This document shows positions 17,003 through 26,893 of a DNA stretch of 64,000 nucleotides, in pieces; positions within the stretch are counted from its first letter, which is position 1; every line of letters begins with the position of its first letter. Source of the stretch: an uncultured Maribacter sp. (GTDB lineage Bacteria; Bacteroidota; Bacteroidia; Flavobacteriales; Flavobacteriaceae); NCBI GenBank assembly GCA_947493885.1, contig CANLTE010000006.1:111086-175085 (forward strand). The letters run 5' to 3'. Both the position numbers and the translations under genes were made by a program. A model generated the notes under the pieces. It was not told the DNA's origin and searched no databases. It saw only the letters and a program-made list of their open reading frames with translations.

Positions 17003-19504
17003 TTAAAAATTAAATCCAAAAGTACCTGTTACTCCAAATGCCCTAGCATCTGGCGCATCCAGATAATTTCCTCTGAAATTAAAATCTATTCTAAAAATCT
17101 TAAAAATATTTCCAATACCAACATTATACTCATAGTACACCTTATCAGATGGCGCTTGTAGCGGAGTTGTCATAGCTGCTGGAGCACTCAGTGCTTTATT
17201 CTCATCTGACAACTCTCCCCAAACACCTCTAAATCCAATAATTTCTCTCAAATTTAATTTTCTCAATAAAGGTATTCGAGAAAACAGTCTTCCATTAAAA
17301 TTATGTTCTAGATGCAATGAAGCATAAGTATCGGTCACAAACTCGTAAAAATCAAGGTTTGCAAAAGTTCCATAATTAGTAAACACCGTTTGGTTACCTG
17401 GCACTACATTTAATAGTCCTAGAGGAACTTCTCCAAACGTTTTCCCCAATTCCACGGTACTAAACAACCTTCCAAAACCACCTATTTGCCATGGTTGTGA
17501 ATATGAAAATTGAAGTTTACTATAATTAAAATCGCTATCAAAAGCACCTTTAATACCTTTAGTATAACTGAGCAACAATGTGCTGTAGTTATCATTAACA
17601 TTAAGCCGCTCTACACCGTAACCTATAGTTTTTTTTCCTGGAGTATAAATTAAAATAGCTTTTACATCAAATTGATTTATTCCATCAGAAATACCTGTTG
17701 GCTCATCGGGGTTTATGTACTCCAAACTAAAGTCATCAGGCAAAGCTGAACTTAAGGTTCTATACGTTCCTCCAACAGAAACACGTAAATTATTCCATGG
17801 CTCCACCTCTAAATTCAAGGCACTTAGATTAATATTTGTAAGCCTATTATTTGCTCCAACTGTAACTAATGAAGATGACGCTATGCTTCTACCAAGCACA
17901 TCGTTTGTCGAGGTAAGACTTACACCTAGTTGTTCTATATCTCTTCGGTTTCCTCCAGAAAGTATTAACCTGCTTTTTTTATCTAATAGAACTTTACCCG
18001 ACAATCCGTGTTTAAATTTACGATCGGTAAAACCGTATGCTGTATACCCTTCTAAACGCCAGGTATCATTTTGCCCGAAATATGTTCTTGCCCCTAATCT
18101 AACTCTAGGTCCTTCAGCTTGATTAAAACCAAATACGTCATACACAGAACCTAAATCCAAATTCCATTTATCCATTTCAACATAACCAGAACCAAGAATG
18201 CTTACTATATTATAATACGATTTAAACTTTGGAACTGTTTTTAGGGTATCTAACAGTTTGTATATACCTTTTTCATCTTTATTTAGCTTTTCTAGTCTAT
18301 TTTTTTTCCAAAATTCATCATCTCTAACCACCACATCAACATCAAACGGATTAGGGTCTTTTTTATAAAAATCCTTTTCCCGTACCTCATCAAATTTGTA
18401 GTTACCGTAAACGGTTGTTCTTTTACCATAAATGCCTTTAGACTTTTCTTTTTTACGAAAGCTAAAATCACTTAACATGTAATCTCTCTTCAATAAAAAA
18501 ACAGAATCGTTAACCACATCATAATCCTGCTCTATATATATTTCTTTCACCCAATTTATGTTGGCACTTTTAGTAACCTCCATATTTATATTTTTAATGG
18601 CATAGGTGGAATCATTTACCCAAAAATCTCCTTTAAAAGTCAGCTCATTTTTACGCCTGGGATAGTATACAATATTATAACACCATTTATCCTCAATAAA
18701 CGCACTATCTCTTAAAGCATAATTATAAGTATCAATACCTGTTCGAGACAAGGGGCTAGTAAAACTTTTATCAAAAAACTTAAGGTAATTATTATATATA
18801 TCATAGTCCTGATATAAGTCTTTTACATATGCAGTTATGGCTTGATTATTGTCAAAACCAGAATTTTTATTCCCTAATATTTCCTCTTTTTCCTCATTAA
18901 GAATATTATCACCGTGTACTTTGGAAAAGGTTTCATTCAAAAATATAGGAAGGTAAGTTTTTCCAGTAATTCTTGATGTATCTAAATCTTGAAACACAAA
19001 CTCTAAACCTTTAAAAATTTTGCGCTTCATTAAGGCACTATCAATAGTATTTAAATCAAATTCTATTTTTTCATACTTATCAAAAGCGTACTGGTTAAAT
19101 TTCCTTAGTCCGTTTTCTCTTTTTTTAGCCCATATTTTTCTTAAAATATCTATGGCAGGATTATTTTTTTTTGATTGTTTCCCAGAAATTAAAACAACTT
19201 CATTAAGTTGTTCCGAAGCTTCTTTTAAGACAATCTTCATTTCATAATTTACTGAAGAAGTCAAAGATATTTCTTGGGTTTCATATCCTATGAAAGATAC
19301 CACAAGGGTTTTATAACTGGAATCTGACTCTAAATAAAAACGCCCATTATCATTAGTAATAGTACCTTCTGTGGAGTTTTTATATAAAATATTAGCAAAA
19401 GCAACTGGTTGCCCTAAATCATCTATAATAATACCACTTACTTTAGTTTGCGCATGAGCTACTAATGAAAAGAATAGTATTATCAGTAAATTATATATTT
19501 TCAT
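17003..19504 (-). CDS. DUF5686 / carboxypeptidase-regulatory-like outer-membrane protein
   Basis: Secreted protein of 833 residues with a signal peptide (1-18, cleaved after AHA), a CarboxypepD_reg-like beta-sandwich (about 20-105; GQPVAFANILYKNSTEGTITND, VVSFIGYETQEI) and then a long DUF5686 region that ends in alternating strands and a terminal phenylalanine (GFNF), as outer-membrane beta-barrels do. The N-terminal domain is the same module found before the plug of SusC-type receptors, but no TonB-dependent receptor plug follows. Function is not known; a surface or transport role is inferred. It stands alone on the minus strand downstream of pdhB, from which a terminator separates it. Confidence 0.85.
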   Translation of the reverse strand: MKIYNLLIILFFSLVAHAQTKVSGIIIDDLGQPVAFANILYKNSTEGTITNDNGRFYLESDSSYKTLVVSFIGYETQEISLTSSVNYEMKIVLKEASEQLNEVVLISGKQSKKNNPAIDILRKIWAKKRENGLRKFNQYAFDKYEKIEFDLNTIDSALMKRKIFKGLEFVFQDLDTSRITGKTYLPIFLNETFSKVHGDNILNEEKEEILGNKNSGFDNNQAITAYVKDLYQDYDIYNNYLKFFDKSFTSPLSRTGIDTYNYALRDSAFIEDKWCYNIVYYPRRKNELTFKGDFWVNDSTYAIKNINMEVTKSANINWVKEIYIEQDYDVVNDSVFLLKRDYMLSDFSFRKKEKSKGIYGKRTTVYGNYKFDEVREKDFYKKDPNPFDVDVVVRDDEFWKKNRLEKLNKDEKGIYKLLDTLKTVPKFKSYYNIVSILGSGYVEMDKWNLDLGSVYDVFGFNQAEGPRVRLGARTYFGQNDTWRLEGYTAYGFTDRKFKHGLSGKVLLDKKSRLILSGGNRRDIEQLGVSLTSTNDVLGRSIASSSLVTVGANNRLTNINLSALNLEVEPWNNLRVSVGGTYRTLSSALPDDFSLEYINPDEPTGISDGINQFDVKAILIYTPGKKTIGYGVERLNVNDNYSTLLLSYTKGIKGAFDSDFNYSKLQFSYSQPWQIGGFGRLFSTVELGKTFGEVPLGLLNVVPGNQTVFTNYGTFANLDFYEFVTDTYASLHLEHNFNGRLFSRIPLLRKLNLREIIGFRGVWGELSDENKALSAPAAMTTPLQAPSDKVYYEYNVGIGNIFKIFRIDFNFRGNYLDAPDARAFGVTGTFGFNF

Positions 19505-19554
19505 TTAAGCATTTTCTGTATTCTCAAAAGCACTAACTACAAATAGTGTACCAA

Positions 19555-19588
19555 TAAAAAAATTCGCTAGCCTTAAAAGACTAGCGAA
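19555..19588 (-). terminator. Terminator of pdhB
   Basis: Minus-strand hairpin TTCGCTAG...CTAGCGAA followed by TTTTTTTA, located 29 bases after the pdhB stop. Confidence 0.85.
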
Positions 19589-19616
19589 GCAAAGGTAACT
19601 CTCCTATTTTTTTATA

Positions 19617-20594
19617 CTACTTATATAACACTTTTTTAACAGCATCAATAACATCCTGTTTATTTGGCAACCACTCTGCCAATAAAACTGGAGAATATGG
19701 AGCTGGAGTATCAGCTGTATTTATTTTTACAATTGGAGCATCTAAATAATCAAATGCATTTGATTGTATGTGATATGTTATCTCAGTAGCTACATTACCA
19801 AATGGCCAAGCCTCTTCAAGAATAACTAACCTATTTGTTTTCTTTACCGAATTCAATACAGCGTCATAATCTAAAGGCTTTACAGTGCGTAAATCAATAA
19901 CCTCACAACTAATACCTTCTTTTGCTAATTCTTCTGCTGCTTTATCAGCTTCTTTTATAATTTTACCAAACGAAACTATGGTAACATCAGAACCCTCTCT
20001 ACGAATATCAGCAACCCCAAGCGGAATAGTATATTCACCTTCAGGAACTTCTCCTTTATCACCATACATTTGCTCAGATTCCATAAAAATTACGGGGTCA
20101 TCATCACGTATTGCTGATTTTAATAACCCTTTAGCATCTGCTGGGTTAGAAGGAACAACTACTTTTAATCCTGGACAATTTGCAAACCAACTTTCAAAAG
20201 CTTGAGAGTGAGTCGCAGCAAGCTGACCTGCTGAAGCAGTTGGCCCTCTAAAAACTATAGGACAAGGAAATTGTCCTCCAGACATTTGTCTTATTTTAGC
20301 CGCATTATTTATAATTTGATCTATACCTACTAAAGAAAAATTAAAAGTCATAAACTCAATAATTGGTCTATTTCCTGTCATAGTAGAACCAACACCTATA
20401 CCTGCAAAACCAAGCTCAGCTATCGGAGTATCAATAACTCTTTTAGACCCAAACTCATCAAGCATACCTTTTGAAGCTTTATAGGCTCCGTTGTATTCTG
20501 CAACTTCCTCTCCCATAAGGTAGATGGACTCATCTCTCCTCATTTCTTCAGACATTGCTTCAGCTATTGCTTCTCTAAATTGTAATGTTTTCAT
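19617..20594 (-). CDS. pdhB: Pyruvate dehydrogenase E1 component, beta subunit
   Basis: Partner of the E1-alpha subunit encoded at 41.4-42.4 kb; together they decarboxylate pyruvate with thiamine diphosphate and acylate the E2 lipoyl group. The 325-residue sequence has the usual TLQFREAIAEAMSEEM opening, the TPP-contact glutamate in MGEEVAEYNGAYK (about 27-39), PIAELGFAGIGVG, and the C-terminal transketolase domain with LEEAWPFGNVATEI. The conserved acidic loop and length suit the branched-chain/pyruvate E1-beta family; the presence of E1-alpha and a two-lipoyl E2 elsewhere in the window makes pyruvate the likely substrate. It is a single-gene unit here, divergent from etfB. Confidence 0.93.
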   Translation of the reverse strand: MKTLQFREAIAEAMSEEMRRDESIYLMGEEVAEYNGAYKASKGMLDEFGSKRVIDTPIAELGFAGIGVGSTMTGNRPIIEFMTFNFSLVGIDQIINNAAKIRQMSGGQFPCPIVFRGPTASAGQLAATHSQAFESWFANCPGLKVVVPSNPADAKGLLKSAIRDDDPVIFMESEQMYGDKGEVPEGEYTIPLGVADIRREGSDVTIVSFGKIIKEADKAAEELAKEGISCEVIDLRTVKPLDYDAVLNSVKKTNRLVILEEAWPFGNVATEITYHIQSNAFDYLDAPIVKINTADTPAPYSPVLLAEWLPNKQDVIDAVKKVLYK

Positions 20595-20643
20595 TTATAT
20601 TATGTAAAATATGTTAGCTTAATAGTTAACCTAAAAAGGCACG

Positions 20644-20651
20644 CAAAAATA
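20644..20651 (-). promoter_or_regulatory. Putative -7 element of the pdhB promoter
   Basis: Minus-strand TATTTTTG, an exact TAnnTTTG match about 50 bases before the pdhB start, giving a leader of about 43 bases. A TTTG lies only 14 bases upstream, closer than the usual -33 spacing. Confidence 0.45.
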
Positions 20652-20777
20652 TGAAAAATATATGTCAAATTATGTGAGGTTGGAATCAAAAAAAGTTATA
20701 AATTTTATTATGCATGCATAGCAAATATAAAATTATTGGTTATCTTAGCAACCATATTTTATAAAGCAATATAACAA

Positions 20778-21524
20778 ATGAAGATATTAGTATGCATAAG
20801 TAACGTGCCAGACACTACTTCTAAGATTAACTTTACCGAAGGAGACACTAAGTTTGACACCAATGGAGTTCAATTTGTTATCAACCCAAATGACGAATTT
20901 GGGCTTACAAGAGCCATATGGTTTAAAGAAAAACAAGGAGCAACAGTTCATGTTGCCAACGTTGGTTCAGCCAGCACCGAACCAACAATTCGCAAAGCTC
21001 TTGCAATTGGTGCAGACGAAGCCATTAGAATTAATACAGAACCTTCTGACGGTTTTTCTGTCGCTCAACAGCTAGCCGAAGTAGTAAAAAATGGTGATTA
21101 CGACTTGGTAATTGCTGGAAGAGAGTCTATAGATTATAATGGTGGAATGGTACCTGGAATTCTTGCTAGTTTAACCGAAATGAATTTCGTAAATAACTGC
21201 ATAGGTTTAGAAATTAATGGAACTAATGCTACGGCCTTAAGAGAAATTGATGGTGGTAAAGAAAAAATTGCCACTTCACTTCCTTTAGTTATTGGTTGTC
21301 AAAAAGGTCTTGTCGCTGAAAGCGACCTTAAAATTCCAAACATGAGAGGAATTATGATGGCAAGACAAAAAAAATTGAATGTATTAGAACCAATAGCCAC
21401 CGAAACAAGTACTCAAGATGTTAAATTTGAAAAGCCCGCTGCAAAAAGTGCGGTAAAACTTGTGGATGCTAACAATGTTGATGAATTAATTAATTTATTA
21501 CACAACGAAGCAAAGGTTATTTAA
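20778..21524 (+). CDS. etfB: Electron transfer flavoprotein, beta subunit
   Basis: Small subunit of the FAD/AMP heterodimer that accepts electrons from acyl-CoA dehydrogenases and passes them to ETF-quinone oxidoreductase. The 248-residue sequence starts MKILVCISNVPDTTSKINF, has the AMP-binding pattern VIAGRESIDYNGGMVPGILA (about 110-130) and the ETF-beta signature region LPLVIGCQKGLVAESDLKIPN followed by MRGIMMARQKKL. It is followed after 20 bases by etfA. The acyl-CoA dehydrogenase at 56.1 kb is a plausible electron donor. Confidence 0.95.
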   Translation: MKILVCISNVPDTTSKINFTEGDTKFDTNGVQFVINPNDEFGLTRAIWFKEKQGATVHVANVGSASTEPTIRKALAIGADEAIRINTEPSDGFSVAQQLAEVVKNGDYDLVIAGRESIDYNGGMVPGILASLTEMNFVNNCIGLEINGTNATALREIDGGKEKIATSLPLVIGCQKGLVAESDLKIPNMRGIMMARQKKLNVLEPIATETSTQDVKFEKPAAKSAVKLVDANNVDELINLLHNEAKVI

Positions 21525-21544
21525 TTTAAAAACAGAAAAAATTT

Positions 21545-22513
21545 ATGTCAGTTATAGTATATACCGAATCAGAAAACGGAAAATTCAAAAAAAATGCATT
21601 TGAAGTTGCTTCTTATGCCGCTGAAGTTGGAAAGCAATTAAACACTTCGGTAATAGCAATTGCTTTTAACTCCAGTGAAAATCAAGAATTAGGTAATTAT
21701 GGAGTGTCTAAAACTTTAAACATAACTAACAATGAGTTAGAAGTATTTAATGCTAAAGCTTATGCCGATGCAATTACTGAAGTAGCTCAAAAAGAATCCG
21801 CTACAACAATCATTTTTAGCTCAAGCGCCGATGCCAAATATTTAGCACCATTAGTTGCTGCAAAATTAAAAGCTGGTTATGTTCCAAATGTTATAGCAGC
21901 ACCAGAAAACACTAGCCCATTTACAATAAAACGTACTGCTTTTAGTAATAAAGGATTTGCTCATACACAGATTAATACGGATATTAAAATCATAGGAGTT
22001 TCTAACAACTCATTTGGCGTTTTTGAAAACAATACAAGTACTTCAACCGAAGATATTGAAGTTACTGTTAACGCCAACAGTTTAAATACAAAATCTGTGG
22101 AGGTAGATAAAGTTGTTGGTAAAGCTACAATCGCAGATGCAGATATTGTTGTCTCAGGAGGACGAGGACTAAAAGGACCAGAAAACTGGGGAATGATTGA
22201 AGAACTTGCTGAAATTCTTGGAGCAGCAACGGCATGCTCAAAACCTGTTTCCGATTTGGGCTGGAGACCCCATGGAGAACATGTTGGACAAACAGGCAAA
22301 CCTGTTGCCAGTAATTTATATATTGCCATTGGTATTTCCGGAGCTATTCAACATCTTGCAGGAGTTAGCGCATCCAAGGTAAAAGTTGTAATAAACAACG
22401 ATGCAGAAGCTCCATTTTTTAAAGCTGCAGATTACGGAATTGTGGGCGATGCTTTTGAAGTTGTTCCGGCGCTTATCGAAAAATTAAAGGTTTTTAAAGC
22501 CCAAAACGCTTAA
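21545..22513 (+). CDS. etfA: Electron transfer flavoprotein, alpha subunit
   Basis: FAD-binding subunit of ETF, 322 residues. The C-terminal FAD domain is intact: VVSGGRGLKGPENW (about 202-215), KPVSDLGWRPHGEHVGQTG, the family signature LYIAIGISGAIQHLAG and VVINNDAEAPFFKAADYGIVGD. The N-terminal domain resembles the beta subunit, as usual. In an operon with etfB, ended by or overlapping a 15-base inverted repeat downstream (22536-22579). Confidence 0.96.
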   Translation: MSVIVYTESENGKFKKNAFEVASYAAEVGKQLNTSVIAIAFNSSENQELGNYGVSKTLNITNNELEVFNAKAYADAITEVAQKESATTIIFSSSADAKYLAPLVAAKLKAGYVPNVIAAPENTSPFTIKRTAFSNKGFAHTQINTDIKIIGVSNNSFGVFENNTSTSTEDIEVTVNANSLNTKSVEVDKVVGKATIADADIVVSGGRGLKGPENWGMIEELAEILGAATACSKPVSDLGWRPHGEHVGQTGKPVASNLYIAIGISGAIQHLAGVSASKVKVVINNDAEAPFFKAADYGIVGDAFEVVPALIEKLKVFKAQNA

Positions 22514-22535
22514 ATTTTGTTACTTTGTACCCCTT

Positions 22536-22579
22536 AGGGTTGTTTAAATACATGGTATACCCAATATTTAAACAACCCT
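22536..22579. repeat. 15-base perfect inverted repeat between etfA and the BFN gene
   Basis: AGGGTTGTTTAAATA (22536-22550) and TATTTAAACAACCCT (22565-22579) are exact complements around a 14-base loop. It could end the etfBA transcript, but only TTTGTACTTTTG follows, not a T-run; that stretch also contains the next promoter's -7 element. It may therefore be an operator or a combined terminator and promoter. Confidence 0.7.
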
Positions 22580-22582
22580 TTG

Positions 22583-22590
22583 TACTTTTG
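22583..22590 (+). promoter_or_regulatory. Putative -7 element of the bifunctional-nuclease gene, near-leaderless
   Basis: TACTTTTG matches TAnnTTTG and ends just 8 bases before the ATG at 22599, so the transcript would begin at or within a few bases of the start codon. It abuts the inverted repeat at 22536-22579. Confidence 0.45.
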
Positions 22591-22598
22591 TAAGAATT

Positions 22599-23228
22599 AT
22601 GAGTTTAGTCAGGTTAAAAATAAAGGGGATTTCATACAGTCAAACACAAAATGGAGCTTACGCTCTTATTTTAAATGAGGTTGATGGAGATCGAAAACTT
22701 CCCATTGTAATTGGAGCTTTCGAGGCTCAATCTATTGCCATAGCACTAGAAAAAGAAATCAAACCTCCCAGACCGTTAACCCACGATTTGTTTAAAAATT
22801 TCTCGGATCGTTTTGAAATTACCGTTAAGCAAGTAATTATTCATAAGTTGGTGGACGGTGTTTTTTATTCAAGCATTATTTGTGAAAGAGATGGTATTGA
22901 AGAAATTATTGATGCTCGAACCAGTGATGCCATTGCGCTTGCGTTGCGATTTAGCGCCCCAATTTTTACTTACAAAACCATTTTAGATAAAGCTGGTATT
23001 TTTCTCAAATTTTCATCCAAGGATAAAGAAAATGAAGAAAATGATGACAGTATAATGGTAGATGAAATTTTACAGGAAGGCGAAACTGTTGAAATTAAAG
23101 GAAGCGCTACTGATGCTTATAAAGAGCTTACTTTAGAAGAACTACATCAAGAACTAGATAAGGCTGTCGCCAGTGAAAACTATGAAAAAGCAGCCAAACT
23201 TAGAGACGAAATCTCCAAAAGAAACTAG
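22599..23228 (+). CDS. Bifunctional nuclease domain protein with C-terminal UVR motif
   Basis: A 209-residue protein with an N-terminal BFN/DUF151 domain (about 1-130; LPIVIGAFEAQSIAIALE and the ending IDARTSDAIALALRFSAPIF), an acidic linker (about 142-165) and a C-terminal UvrB/UvrC-like motif (about 174-208; ELHQELDKAVASENYEKAAK). The plant BFN founder has RNase and DNase activity, and a Mycobacterium relative has been structurally studied, but the bacterial role is not settled. The UVR helical hairpin may bring it to a protein partner. It is followed by the nucleoside transporter gene after 18 bases, a link that would suit nuclease and nucleoside uptake. Confidence 0.88.
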   Translation: MSLVRLKIKGISYSQTQNGAYALILNEVDGDRKLPIVIGAFEAQSIAIALEKEIKPPRPLTHDLFKNFSDRFEITVKQVIIHKLVDGVFYSSIICERDGIEEIIDARTSDAIALALRFSAPIFTYKTILDKAGIFLKFSSKDKENEENDDSIMVDEILQEGETVEIKGSATDAYKELTLEELHQELDKAVASENYEKAAKLRDEISKRN

Positions 23229-23246
23229 CCTCATAAAAACTGCTCC

Positions 23247-24695
23247 ATGAAAAAAAACACTTGGGTATTACTTATTTTTTTTCTTTTTGCTTTTTCAACT
23301 TTCGCCCAAGACACCATTCTCCTAGACCCCATTAGACCTAATGTAATACTAAACACGCCAAGTGAAGAGGTTACTAAAATAATTCCTAATCAAGGATTTT
23401 CTATTTCAAGTTTGTGGAGAGGTATTTTAGGAATGGCTTCATTGATTTTAATTTCATTTCTATTTAGTTCAAACAAAAAAGCAATTAACTGGAAAACAGT
23501 AGGTATTGGTTTAAGTATACAATTAATTATTGCCATTGGAGTATTACAAGTTCCTTTTGTACAAAAAGTATTTGAAAGTGTTGGAAAGGTATTTGTAAGC
23601 ATTTTAGAATACACACGAGCAGGAAGCCAATTTTTATTTGAAGGCTTGGTTGTAGACATGGATACTTTCGGATTTATATTTGCATTTCAAGTACTTCCCA
23701 CTATCATATTTTTCTCCGCACTTACCTCATTATTATTTTACCTAGGCGTTATTCAAAAAGTAGTAAAAGCTTTAGCTTGGCTACTTTCAAAATCTTTAGG
23801 AATATCTGGAGCAGAAAGTTTGAGTGTTGCCGGAAATATATTTTTAGGACAAACGGAAGCTCCTTTACTTATAAAAGCTTACCTAGAAAAAATGACTAAA
23901 TCGGAAATTCTTTTGGTCATGATTGGTGGTATGGCGACGGTAGCCGGAGCTGTTCTTGCAGCATATATTGGTTTTTTAGGAGGTAATGATGAAGTACTAC
24001 GACTTCAATTTGCCAAACATTTATTAGCAGCTTCTGTCATGGCAGCGCCAGGAGCCATTGTAGTATCTAAAATACTTTATCCCCAGACAGAAACTATAAA
24101 TACCGATGTAAAAGTTTCCTCTGAAAAAATTGGAGCAAATATTCTTGATGCTATTGCAAACGGAACCACCGAAGGGCTTAAACTAGCGGTTAATGTTGGA
24201 GCTATGTTATTGGTATTCGTTGCATTTATTGCCATGATAAATGGTATACTTGGTTATTTTGGAGAGTTAACCTTTTTAAATGAATGGGTTGCAAATAACA
24301 CCAGCTATGAAAAATTCTCCTTGGAAGCTATTTTAGGCACTATATTCGCCCCATTAATGTGGCTAATAGGCGTTGCTAAAGAAGACATCATGCTTATGGG
24401 GCAACTTTTAGGAATTAAACTAGCGGCAAGTGAATTTATTGGATACATTCAATTAGCGGAGCTGAAAAACATGGCAAACACCACGCACTTTACTTATAAT
24501 AAATCCGTAATCATGGCGACCTATATGCTTTGTGGTTTTGCCAATTTTGCTTCAATAGGTATTCAAATTGGAGGTATTGGTTCTCTTGCTCCTGGACAAC
24601 GAAAAACCTTATCTGAATTTGGCATGAAAGCTGTTTTAGGAGGTTCTATAGCTTCCTTATTATCTGCAACTATTGCTGGTATGATTTTGGGTTAA
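23247..24695 (+). CDS. nupC: NupC-type concentrative nucleoside transporter
   Basis: Inner-membrane Na+ or H+/nucleoside symporter of the CNT family, 482 residues. An N-terminal hydrophobic segment with an apparent cleavage site (FAFSTFAQD) precedes a short external stretch, then the membrane core: GQTEAPLLIKAYL (CNT signature in the first re-entrant region), MIGGMATVAGAVLAAYIGFLG, and the C-terminal motif CGFANFASIGIQIGGIG. The additional N-terminal signal-like segment is longer than E. coli NupC (400 residues) and is common in Bacteroidetes members. Probably co-transcribed with the BFN gene. Confidence 0.92.
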   Translation: MKKNTWVLLIFFLFAFSTFAQDTILLDPIRPNVILNTPSEEVTKIIPNQGFSISSLWRGILGMASLILISFLFSSNKKAINWKTVGIGLSIQLIIAIGVLQVPFVQKVFESVGKVFVSILEYTRAGSQFLFEGLVVDMDTFGFIFAFQVLPTIIFFSALTSLLFYLGVIQKVVKALAWLLSKSLGISGAESLSVAGNIFLGQTEAPLLIKAYLEKMTKSEILLVMIGGMATVAGAVLAAYIGFLGGNDEVLRLQFAKHLLAASVMAAPGAIVVSKILYPQTETINTDVKVSSEKIGANILDAIANGTTEGLKLAVNVGAMLLVFVAFIAMINGILGYFGELTFLNEWVANNTSYEKFSLEAILGTIFAPLMWLIGVAKEDIMLMGQLLGIKLAASEFIGYIQLAELKNMANTTHFTYNKSVIMATYMLCGFANFASIGIQIGGIGSLAPGQRKTLSEFGMKAVLGGSIASLLSATIAGMILG

Positions 24696-24802
24696 TAAAT
24701 TTTTAATAAGTGAAATTGTATTTTCCCAATTAAAAATTGTCCTTTCCTTATTTTTACATAAATTAATTCAAAAAACCTTCCCTCAAAAAAGGTCAGCTAT
24801 AT

Positions 24803-25627
24803 ATGAAACAATATCACGATTTGTTAGAACATGTTTTAGAAAATGGTAATCAAAAAGGTGACCGCACAGGTACCGGAACTATTAGTGTTTTTGGGCACCA
24901 AATGCGGTTTAATTTAAGTAAAGGATTCCCTATGATTACCACAAAAAAACTCCATCTAAAATCTATAATATATGAGTTGTTGTGGTTTTTGAAAGGAGAT
25001 ACTAACATTTCCTACTTACAAGAAAATGGAGTGCGCATATGGAATGAATGGGCAGATGAAAATGGTGATTTAGGTCCAGTTTATGGTCATCAATGGAGAA
25101 ATTGGAATAATGATGAAATTGACCAAATTAAAGATGTAATCAGCTCCTTAAAAAACAATCCCAACAGTAGAAGAATGATGGTATCTGCTTGGAATCCGAG
25201 TGTAATGCCTGATACCTCTAAATCATTTTCGGAAAATGTTGCCAATGGAAAAGCTGCACTTCCTCCATGTCATGCTTTTTTTCAGTTTTATGTAGCCGAT
25301 GGAAAGTTGTCGTGCCAATTGTATCAACGTAGTGCTGATATATTTTTAGGAGTACCCTTTAATATTGCTTCTTACGCTCTATTCACTATGATGGTTGCAC
25401 AAGTTTGCGGATATCAACCTGGTGATTTTATTCACACTTTTGGAGATGCCCATATTTACAATAATCACATGGAACAAGTTAAACTACAATTAAGCAGAGA
25501 GCCTAGAGAATTACCTAAAATGGTAATAAACCCAAATGTTAAAAATATTTTTGATTTTAAATTCGAAGATTTTACGTTAACCGACTATAATCCTCATCCG
25601 CATATTAAGGGTGCAGTTGCGATATAA
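24803..25627 (+). CDS. thyA: Thymidylate synthase
   Basis: Methylates dUMP to dTMP with methylene-tetrahydrofolate. Catalytic cysteine C156 in [13 protein letters not shown], phosphate-binding arginine in GDRTGTGT (about 19-26), [18 protein letters not shown] and the C-terminal IKGAVAI are all present. The 274 residues exceed E. coli ThyA (264) by an insertion between about 137 and 150 ([13 protein letters not shown]) just before the active site, a position where family members vary. Dihydrofolate released here is recycled by FolA, whose gene lies 4.5 kb downstream. Confidence 0.96.
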   Translation: MKQYHDLLEHVLENGNQKGDRTGTGTISVFGHQMRFNLSKGFPMITTKKLHLKSIIYELLWFLKGDTNISYLQENGVRIWNEWADENGDLGPVYGHQWRNWNNDEIDQIKDVISSLKNNPNSRRMMVSAWNPSVMPDTSKSFSENVANGKAALPPCHAFFQFYVADGKLSCQLYQRSADIFLGVPFNIASYALFTMMVAQVCGYQPGDFIHTFGDAHIYNNHMEQVKLQLSREPRELPKMVINPNVKNIFDFKFEDFTLTDYNPHPHIKGAVAI

Positions 25628-25716
25628 AATTCTTTTTTCACAAATTAAAAGCTCCCTAAACATTTTATCAAAATTACTGTAAACATATTTTTTACCTTTA
25701 AGGGAAAATTGTTTTC

Positions 25717-26877
25717 ATGACTGATATTGATTCCCTGCTGCAATTATTTTTAACTACGCGAAAGCAAACCGAAGATATTTGTGCCCCCCTTGAAGTAGAA
25801 GATTATGTAGTACAACCCATTGCAGACGTTTCACCTCCCAAATGGCATTTAGGGCATACTTCATGGTTTTTCGAAGAGTTTATTTTAAAAAAATACAATC
25901 GCAACTACAAATTGTTTAATGCTAATTTTTCTTTTGTTTTTAATAGTTATTATGAAACTGTAGGCAAAAGAGTAATCCGTGCAAACAGAGGTAACTTATC
26001 TAGACCATCTGTTCAAAAAGTATATGATTACCGAAATTATGTAACTAAAAGTATATCAGAATTAATACACAATACAAACATTTCTGAAATTGTAGATTTG
26101 CTTGAAATAGGAATTCATCATGAAAAGCAACATCAAGAATTATTGCTTACCGACATTAAATTTATACTAGGTAACAATCCTTTACTACCTTCATATAGTT
26201 CTAAAATCAATGAGCACCCTACTCCGGACTTTTCTCAAAAATGGATATCTATTGAAGAAGGCATATATGATATTGGCCATGACAGTAATTCCTTTTGTTA
26301 TGATAATGAATTAGGAAAACATAAAGTATATCAAGCTGCTTACAAAATAGCTGACAAATTGGTCACAAATAAAGAATTCATTGAGTTTATTAAAGCTGAA
26401 GGCTATAAATCACATAATTTTTGGCATGCCGAAGGCTGGGATTGGGTAAACACACACAATATTACATCACCCTTATATTGGCATAATATTGATGGAAAGT
26501 GGTATAACTATACCCTAGACGGATTACAGGAGGTGCGCTTAGATTCTCCTGTTACTCACCTATCTTATTTTGAAGCTTTTGCCTATGCACAATTCAAAAA
26601 TCTTAGGCTACCAACGGAATTTGAATGGGAAATTGCTCAAAATAAATTCTCATGGGGAGACCGTTGGGAATGGACAGAAAGCGCTTATGCTCCTTATCCT
26701 GGTTACACTAAAGCTGAAGGTGCTTTAGGAGAATATAATGGTAAATTTATGGTGAATCAAAAAGTATTACGAGGTGGTTCAATTGCAACTCCGGAGCAAC
26801 ATACCCGTCCTACCTATCGTAACTTTTTTCAAACCAACATGAGATGGCAATATACCGGATTAAGGTTAGCCAAATAA
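25717..26877 (+). CDS. egtB: Ergothioneine biosynthesis protein EgtB (hercynine sulfoxide synthase)
   Basis: Non-haem iron enzyme that joins hercynine to a cysteine-derived thiol with O2. The N-terminal DinB-like domain has KWHLGH (H44/H47) and the iron ligands H135 and H139 in HHEKQHQE, the HX3HXE motif. The C-terminal FGE/sulfatase-modifying fold includes WEWTESAY and VLRGGSIATPEQHTRPTYRNFF (split about 350-371), ending GLRLAK. Length is 386 residues. No EgtA (gamma-glutamylcysteine ligase) or EgtC (amidase) gene adjoins, so it may use cysteine itself as sulfur donor; this is inference. EgtD follows after 16 bases. Confidence 0.9.
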   Translation: MTDIDSLLQLFLTTRKQTEDICAPLEVEDYVVQPIADVSPPKWHLGHTSWFFEEFILKKYNRNYKLFNANFSFVFNSYYETVGKRVIRANRGNLSRPSVQKVYDYRNYVTKSISELIHNTNISEIVDLLEIGIHHEKQHQELLLTDIKFILGNNPLLPSYSSKINEHPTPDFSQKWISIEEGIYDIGHDSNSFCYDNELGKHKVYQAAYKIADKLVTNKEFIEFIKAEGYKSHNFWHAEGWDWVNTHNITSPLYWHNIDGKWYNYTLDGLQEVRLDSPVTHLSYFEAFAYAQFKNLRLPTEFEWEIAQNKFSWGDRWEWTESAYAPYPGYTKAEGALGEYNGKFMVNQKVLRGGSIATPEQHTRPTYRNFFQTNMRWQYTGLRLAK

Positions 26878-26893
26878 TTACGACTTAAGGCAT

